Of a stretch of 64,000 nucleotides of DNA, positions 59,259 to 64,000 are shown piece after piece; position 1 is the first letter of the stretch, and the number at the start of each line of letters is the position of its first letter. The stretch is from Arthrobacter sp. UNC362MFTsu5.1 (GTDB lineage: Bacteria > Actinomycetota > Actinomycetes > Actinomycetales > Micrococcaceae). The notes under the pieces are model-generated. The model saw only the letters and a program-made list of their open reading frames with translations, did no database searches and had not been told where the DNA came from. The DNA is taken from assembly GCF_000685965.1 (NCBI RefSeq), contig NZ_JMLE01000023.1:1-64000 (forward strand), given 5' to 3'. Both the position numbers and the translations under genes were made by a program.

Positions 59259-62165
59259 GTGGCCAAGGTCCGCGTACATGAGCTTGCTAAAGAGCTCGGT
59301 ATTACTTCCAAAGATGCAGTAACCAAACTGCAGGAACTGGGCGAATTCGTTCGCTCCGCCTCTTCCACCATTGAGGCCCCCGTTGTGAGGAAACTCCGCA
59401 ACGCCTACCCCGCCGCCGGCGCTTCGAAGTCCGAAGCTCCCGCTGCAGCGCCCAAGGCACCCGCCAGCCCCTCGGCTTCCCGTCCGGCCCCCGCGCCGGG
59501 CCCGGCAGCTCCGAAGGCTCCGGAACCCAAGGCTGAAGCTCCGGCCGCAGCCCCGGCCCCGTCGGCGCCTGCTCCCGCTGCAGCCCCTGCCCCCGCAGCC
59601 CCGGCTCCAGCAGCAGCTGCGCCGGCAGCCCCGGCCGCACCGTCCACCGGTGCTAAGCCCGGCGCACGCCCGGCCCCCAAGGCTGAAGCTCCCGCGGCCC
59701 CGTCGCGCTCCGGCGGCCAGGGCGGTTCGGCACCGCGTCCGGGCGGTCCCCGTCCCGGCAACAACCCCTTCGCCACGTCCCAGGGCATGCCCCGGGGCCG
59801 CGGCGGCGACAACGAACGTCCGCCGCGTCCGGGCAACAACCCGTTCGCGCCTTCCCAGGGCATGCCCCGTCCGGGCGGAAGCCGCACCGAGGGCGAACGC
59901 CCCGGCGGCCCGCGTCCGGCAGCCGGTGCAGGTGGACCCCGTCCGGGTGCTCCGCGTCCCGGCGGCACCCAGGGTGCACGTCCCGGCGCTCCGCGTCCGG
60001 CCGGTGCTCCCGGTGCACGTCCCGGTGCAGGCGGCGGAAACCGTCCTACTCCGGGCATGATGCCTAACCGCACCGAACGTCCCGCACCCGCTGGTGCAGG
60101 CCGTCCCGGCGGCGGTGGCCGCGGCCCCGGACGCCCGGGCGGCGCACCGGGTACCGGTGGTGCTCCGGGTGCCGGTGGCGGTGCTCCGGCCGGCGGTGGC
60201 TTCGGCAAGGGCGGCCGCGGTCGCGGTGGCACCCAGGGTGCCTTCGGTAAGGGCGGCGCAGGCCGTGGCAAGCAGCGCAAGTCGAAGCGTGCCAAGCGTC
60301 AGGAACTCGAGCAGATGAGTGCTCCGTCGCTGGGTGGCGTAAGCGTGCCCCGCGGCGACGGCAACACCGTTGTCCGGCTCCGTCGCGGCTCGTCCATCAC
60401 GGACTTTGCCGACAAGATCGAGGCGAACCCCGCTGCACTGGTGACCGTACTCTTCCACCTCGGCGAAATGGCCACGGCCACGCAGTCGCTGGATGAAGAG
60501 ACCTTCGCCCTGCTGGGCGAGGAGCTTGGCTACAAGCTCCAGGTCGTGTCCCCGGAGGACGAGGAGCGCGAGCTGCTCAGCACCTTCGACATCGACTTCG
60601 ACGCAGAGCTGGAAGCCGAAGGCGACGAAGTACTGGAGGCACGTCCTCCGGTTGTCACCGTCATGGGTCACGTGGACCACGGTAAGACCCGCCTGCTGGA
60701 TGCCATCCGTAACTCCGACGTTGTCGCGGGCGAACACGGCGGCATCACGCAGCACATCGGTGCTTACCAGATCACCACCGACCACGAAGGCATCGAACGC
60801 AAGATCACCTTCATCGATACTCCGGGCCACGAGGCGTTCACCGCCATGCGTGCCCGTGGTGCGAAGGTCACCGACATCGCCATCCTGGTGGTCGCAGCGG
60901 ACGACGGCGTGATGCCGCAGACCGTTGAGGCCCTCAACCACGCACAGGCGGCCAACGTGCCGATCGTCGTGGCTGTGAACAAGATCGACAAGGAAGGCGC
61001 CAACCCGGACAAGGTCCGCGGCCAGCTGACCGAGTACGGACTGGTTCCCGAGGAATACGGTGGCGACACCATGTTCGTGGAGGTCTCTGCCCGCCAGAAC
61101 CTCAACATCGACGAGCTGCTCGAGGCAGTCCTGCTCACCGCAGACGCTGCCCTGGACATGCGCGCCAACCCGAACAAGGACGCCCGCGGTATCGCGATCG
61201 AAGCCAACCTGGACAAGGGCCGCGGTTCCGTGGCCACCGTCCTGGTCCAGTCCGGTACGCTGCACGTCGGCGACACCATCGTGGCAGGCACGGCCCACGG
61301 CCGCGTCCGTGCGATGTTCGACGACGACGGCAGCGTCCTGACCGAGGCCGGCCCGTCCCGCCCCGTGCAGGTGCTGGGTCTGTCCAACGTCCCGCGTGCA
61401 GGCGACACCTTCTTCGTGACCGCTGACGAGCGCACCGCCCGCCAGATCGCCGAGAAGCGTGAAGCAGCCGACCGCAACGCCGCCCTGGCCAAGCGCCGCA
61501 AGCGCATCAGCCTGGAAGACTTCGACCAGGCCGTCGCCGAAGGCAAGATCGACACCCTCAACCTCATCCTCAAGGGTGACGTGTCCGGTGCCGTGGAAGC
61601 CCTCGAAGACGCGCTGCTCAAGATCGACGTCGGCGAAGGTGTCCAGCTCCGCGTTATCCACCGCGGTGTCGGTGCGATCACGCAGAACGACGTCAACCTG
61701 GCAACGGTCGACAGCGCCGTCATCATCGGCTTCAACGTCAAGCCCGCCGAGCGTGTTGCCGAACTGGCAGACCGCGAAGGCGTGGACATGCGCTTCTACT
61801 CCGTCATCTACGCAGCAATCGATGACATCGAGCTGGCCCTCAAGGGCATGCTCAAGCCGGAGTACGAAGAGGTCCAGCTTGGCACCGCCGAGGTCCGCGA
61901 AGTGTTCCGTTCCTCCAAGTTCGGCAACATTGCCGGTTCCATCGTTCGCTCGGGTGTTATCCGACGCAACACGAAGGCCCGCATCAGCCGCGACGGCAAG
62001 ATCATCGGCGACAACCTCACCGTTGAGACGCTCAAGCGCTTCAAGGACGACGCAACCGAGGTCCGCACGGACTTCGAGTGTGGTATCGGCCTTGGCTCGT
62101 ACAACGACATCAACGAAGGCGACATCATCGAGACCTTCGAGATGCGCGAGAAGCCGCGCGTCTAG
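59259..62165 (+). CDS. infB: Translation initiation factor IF-2
   Basis: A 968-residue IF-2. N-terminal IF2_N domain (1-54: [20 protein letters not shown]). A long low-complexity region: proline/alanine about 55-145, then glycine/arginine/proline about 146-340 with two [15 protein letters not shown] copies. The G domain starts about residue 465: G1 GHVDHGKT at 470-477, [20 protein letters not shown]. Then domains II, III and the fMet-tRNA-binding domain IV. It places initiator tRNA on the ribosome. GTG at 59259 follows AGGAGAAAT. Length is normal for actinobacteria. Confidence 0.98.
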   Translation: MAKVRVHELAKELGITSKDAVTKLQELGEFVRSASSTIEAPVVRKLRNAYPAAGASKSEAPAAAPKAPASPSASRPAPAPGPAAPKAPEPKAEAPAAAPAPSAPAPAAAPAPAAPAPAAAAPAAPAAPSTGAKPGARPAPKAEAPAAPSRSGGQGGSAPRPGGPRPGNNPFATSQGMPRGRGGDNERPPRPGNNPFAPSQGMPRPGGSRTEGERPGGPRPAAGAGGPRPGAPRPGGTQGARPGAPRPAGAPGARPGAGGGNRPTPGMMPNRTERPAPAGAGRPGGGGRGPGRPGGAPGTGGAPGAGGGAPAGGGFGKGGRGRGGTQGAFGKGGAGRGKQRKSKRAKRQELEQMSAPSLGGVSVPRGDGNTVVRLRRGSSITDFADKIEANPAALVTVLFHLGEMATATQSLDEETFALLGEELGYKLQVVSPEDEERELLSTFDIDFDAELEAEGDEVLEARPPVVTVMGHVDHGKTRLLDAIRNSDVVAGEHGGITQHIGAYQITTDHEGIERKITFIDTPGHEAFTAMRARGAKVTDIAILVVAADDGVMPQTVEALNHAQAANVPIVVAVNKIDKEGANPDKVRGQLTEYGLVPEEYGGDTMFVEVSARQNLNIDELLEAVLLTADAALDMRANPNKDARGIAIEANLDKGRGSVATVLVQSGTLHVGDTIVAGTAHGRVRAMFDDDGSVLTEAGPSRPVQVLGLSNVPRAGDTFFVTADERTARQIAEKREAADRNAALAKRRKRISLEDFDQAVAEGKIDTLNLILKGDVSGAVEALEDALLKIDVGEGVQLRVIHRGVGAITQNDVNLATVDSAVIIGFNVKPAERVAELADREGVDMRFYSVIYAAIDDIELALKGMLKPEYEEVQLGTAEVREVFRSSKFGNIAGSIVRSGVIRRNTKARISRDGKIIGDNLTVETLKRFKDDATEVRTDFECGIGLGSYNDINEGDIIETFEMREKPRV

Positions 62166-62185
62166 GTTGTCCTAGCGTTACAGGT

Positions 62186-62311
62186 GCGGGGCCGTTGGGT
62201 TTTTCCCGGCGGCCCCGCCCCTTCGCCGGATGGTTTTCGATCTTCGATCGCAAACCATCCGGCTCCGATAGGCCCGATGCCACTCCCTGGCCGCCGGAAA
62301 AAACCCAACGG
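62186..62311. promoter_or_regulatory. Nested and mutually exclusive inverted repeats between infB and rbfA
   Basis: Outer arms 62192-62214 (starting CCGTTGGGTTTTT) and 62289-62311 (ending AAAAACCCAACGG) pair over 23 bases with one mismatch. Inside, GCCGGATGGTTT pairs with AAACCATCCGGC (62225-62236 with 62252-62263). An alternative perfect stem GCGGGGCC/GGCCCCGC (62186-62193 with 62211-62218) uses the left outer arm and excludes the long pairing. Confidence 0.7.
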
Positions 62312-62412
62312 GAGTCCGTCGTAGACTCGCCTTTAGTGCGTGGCAGATAACTGAAACGTGCGACGCAGCCCAAGTGGCCGTCGTCGTACATCCAAAATTT
62401 TTAGGAGTGGAA

Positions 62413-62922
62413 ATGGCTGATCCCGCACGGGCTGCCAAGTTGGCGCAGCGGATTAAGGTTGTTGTTGCGGAGGCGCTGGGCCGGAGGGTGAAGGATCCCC
62501 GCCTGGAGGGCGTCACCGTGACCGATTCGCGCGTCACCAATGACCTGCAGCACGCCACGATCTACTACACCGTCTTCGGGGATGAAGTGGCGCACGCCGA
62601 TGCCGCCAAGGGCCTGGAGAAGGCCAAGGGCGTTCTCCGGCAGGAAGTGGGCCGCAACATCACGGTCCGGCTGACTCCCACCCTCGAGTTCGTGGCTGAC
62701 CAGATCCCGGTGAATGCCTCCAACCTCGAAGAACTGCTCCGTGCCGCCAAGAAGCGCGACGCCGAGGTTGCCGCCCTGGCTGCCAGCGCCAAGCACGCCG
62801 GCGACGCCGATCCTTACAAGAGCGACATTCCCGAGGATGTCGAAATCGACGAGGACGACTTCGACGAAGAGGACGAAGACCTCATCGACGACGAAGAAAT
62901 CAACGAAGACGGCAACAAGTAG
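62413..62922 (+). CDS. rbfA: Ribosome-binding factor A
   Basis: A 169-residue protein. KH-like core about 1-115: ARAAKLAQRIKVVVAEALGR, VTVTDSRVTNDLQHATIYYT, RLTPTLEFVADQ. It helps mature the 5' end of 16S rRNA in the 30S subunit. The last 40 residues form a very acidic tail (DEDDFDEEDEDLIDDEEINE), longer than in E. coli. ATG at 62413 follows TTAGGAG; upstream in-frame starts are not conserved. It completes the rimP-nusA-infB-rbfA set. Confidence 0.97.
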   Translation: MADPARAAKLAQRIKVVVAEALGRRVKDPRLEGVTVTDSRVTNDLQHATIYYTVFGDEVAHADAAKGLEKAKGVLRQEVGRNITVRLTPTLEFVADQIPVNASNLEELLRAAKKRDAEVAALAASAKHAGDADPYKSDIPEDVEIDEDDFDEEDEDLIDDEEINEDGNK

Positions 62923-62940
62923 GACGTCGCATGCATGATT

Positions 62941-62973
62941 GTGGCCGGACCCGGAAGGGGTCCGGCCACTTTT
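62941..62973 (+). terminator. Intrinsic terminator after rbfA
   Basis: GTGGCCGGACCC pairs with GGGTCCGGCCAC around a five-base loop, followed by TTTTG. Confidence 0.9.
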
Positions 62974-62990
62974 GTGTCCAGGGAGCGGCC

Positions 62991-64000
62991 TCAGTGGCGG
63001 GAGTGGCCGTCCAGGTCAATGGACACCAGTTTGCCGTCGGGCGCCTGGTTCGGCGCCGGGAGGGCATCCGTGCTTGCGTACAGCTTGGAATCCCTGATGG
63101 AGACGTCGGCCGTGAGCTTGCCTGTCAGGACAGTTCGCTGCCCGTCGTCGCCGTTAATCCTGAGCACGCCGTTGCCGAACAGCGACGCGACGTAGATGTC
63201 GCCGTCGTCGTCAAGTGCCAGCCCGGTGGGGGAGAGCGCGTCGTCGGCAAATAGCCTAACCCTGCCGTTGTCCGGGTTGACCTTGTAGACGGACCCGGGT
63301 GCGCCAAGCCGCGGATCTTCCGGTCCGCCGGGAAGCGTGGTGACGTAGAGCCACCCGTCGGGCCCGACTGCCACGACCGTGGGCACGGGTTCAAATGCAT
63401 ACGTCCGTCCCACAACACAGTCCGGCAGTTGCAGTGCAGCCGCAACCTCCGCAGTGATCCGGTAGGGCTGGGGCGGCAGGACGGCGACGGTTTCCGTGTC
63501 ACCTGAACGGAGGTCCACGGAGACCACGCTGTTGGCTCCCGCATCGGCCACATAGGCCGTGCGGCCGGACAGGGCGATCGAGTACGGATGGGAATCCACG
63601 TCGCCTGTGTACGAGGCGGGCGGCATGCCTGCGGGCAGCTGCGCGGCGCACTCAGCCGGCAGGTTGCGGAAACCGTAGCGGGTCCCGCCGTCGGCGTTTT
63701 CGTTCGACTCCAAGGAAGCGAAGTCCCCGAATGTCCACTGCGTACCGTCATCGCTGATGGCCCGGATATGGCCTGCCAGCGGCCGGTCGTCCATCGGGCC
63801 CGCGCCCTGGCTTTCCAGCAGGTACAGTGTGGACCGGCGCTCCGCGGTGCCCGCCACGTCCCAGTCAGGAGCCGAGTAGACGGTGGACTTGCTGCCGTCG
63901 GCGAGAACCCGGGTCAGGCGGCCGGCGAATTCTCTCCAATGGCCTTTGATGAGTATCAAGAGCCTTGAGACCACGGATTGGCTACCGCAATGAACGGCCG
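62991..64000 (-). CDS. ScyD/ScyE-family protein, 5' end missing or disrupted
   Basis: A partial beta-propeller-like protein; the frame stays open to the window edge. Recognisable family text runs from FAGRLTRVLADGSKSTVYSA to the stop, with repeated propeller strands: HPYSIALSGRTAYVADAGAN, VAVGPDGWLYVTTLPGGPED, GLALDDDGDIYVASLFGNGV. Upstream of FAGRL (beyond about 63930) the translated sequence (SVVSRLLILIKGHWRE) no longer looks like the family, which usually has a signal peptide and a first propeller repeat there. Either the gene is truncated or a junction lies here. Secreted location and function are only inferred. Confidence 0.7.
   Translation of the reverse strand, partial: AVHCGSQSVVSRLLILIKGHWREFAGRLTRVLADGSKSTVYSAPDWDVAGTAERRSTLYLLESQGAGPMDDRPLAGHIRAISDDGTQWTFGDFASLESNENADGGTRYGFRNLPAECAAQLPAGMPPASYTGDVDSHPYSIALSGRTAYVADAGANSVVSVDLRSGDTETVAVLPPQPYRITAEVAAALQLPDCVVGRTYAFEPVPTVVAVGPDGWLYVTTLPGGPEDPRLGAPGSVYKVNPDNGRVRLFADDALSPTGLALDDDGDIYVASLFGNGVLRINGDDGQRTVLTGKLTADVSIRDSKLYASTDALPAPNQAPDGKLVSIDLDGHSRH

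Overview
The window is GC-rich chromosomal DNA from a high-GC Gram-positive actinobacterium. The gene order resembles the Micrococcaceae (Arthrobacter or Pseudarthrobacter): frequent GTG starts, a DUF4439 protein ahead of rimP, M23-rpsB-tsf-pyrH-frr-cdsA, dxr-rip-ispG-GNAT-proS and rimP-nusA-ylxR-infB-rbfA. The genus assignment is an inference from gene content and style. No phage, CRISPR array, rRNA operon or complete insertion sequence was seen.

Layout. 0-0.4 kb: two near-identical tRNA-Asn transcription units. 0.4-8.5 kb: an unknown protein, a small glycine-zipper membrane protein, a Bcr/CflA-type efflux pump, a holin-X-like membrane protein, a CDP-alcohol phosphatidyltransferase, a DMT permease, a GT4 glycosyltransferase, a CAU-anticodon tRNA, a glutaryl-CoA-dehydrogenase-like enzyme and a degenerate M23 protein. 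8.5-13.9 kb: translation and lipid block (rpsB, tsf, pyrH, frr, cdsA) plus a DivIVA-repeat protein. 13.9-20 kb: two DUF485/SSS monocarboxylate symporter pairs around a LytS/LytTR two-component system. 20-21 kb: a proline-rich membrane protein.

21-34.3 kb: a branched-chain amino acid (leucine) degradation cluster. It holds an Lrp-type regulator, branched-chain oxoacid dehydrogenase E1alpha/E1beta/E2, a TetR regulator, acyl-CoA carboxylase beta and alpha, an acyl-CoA dehydrogenase, a two-subunit CoA transferase, a MaoC hydratase and a CitE-type lyase. The gene set matches M. tuberculosis Rv2495c-Rv2506 apart from fadD35. 34.4-40.5 kb: a universal stress protein, TctABC tricarboxylate transport genes and a CitA/CitB-type two-component system. 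CRP/GlxR-like palindromes precede three of these carbon-source units.

40.5-51.4 kb: a lipase-maturation-factor-like protein, then dxr, a site-2 protease, ispG, a GNAT protein and proS. A SatD/DUF3307/YciI cassette sits between the protease gene and ispG, and its promoter carries 28-bp-spaced iterons. 51.4-56.9 kb: TSUP permease, PLP decarboxylase, APH-like kinase, VIT-family metal transporter with a possible iron box, and a DUF4439 ferritin-like protein. 56.9-62.9 kb: rimP-nusA-ylxR-infB-rbfA, with a chain of overlapping micro-ORFs before infB and mutually exclusive inverted repeats before rbfA. The window ends inside a ScyD/ScyE-family gene whose family resemblance stops about 70 bases before the edge.

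All calls are from reading the sequence and from family knowledge. No database search was run.
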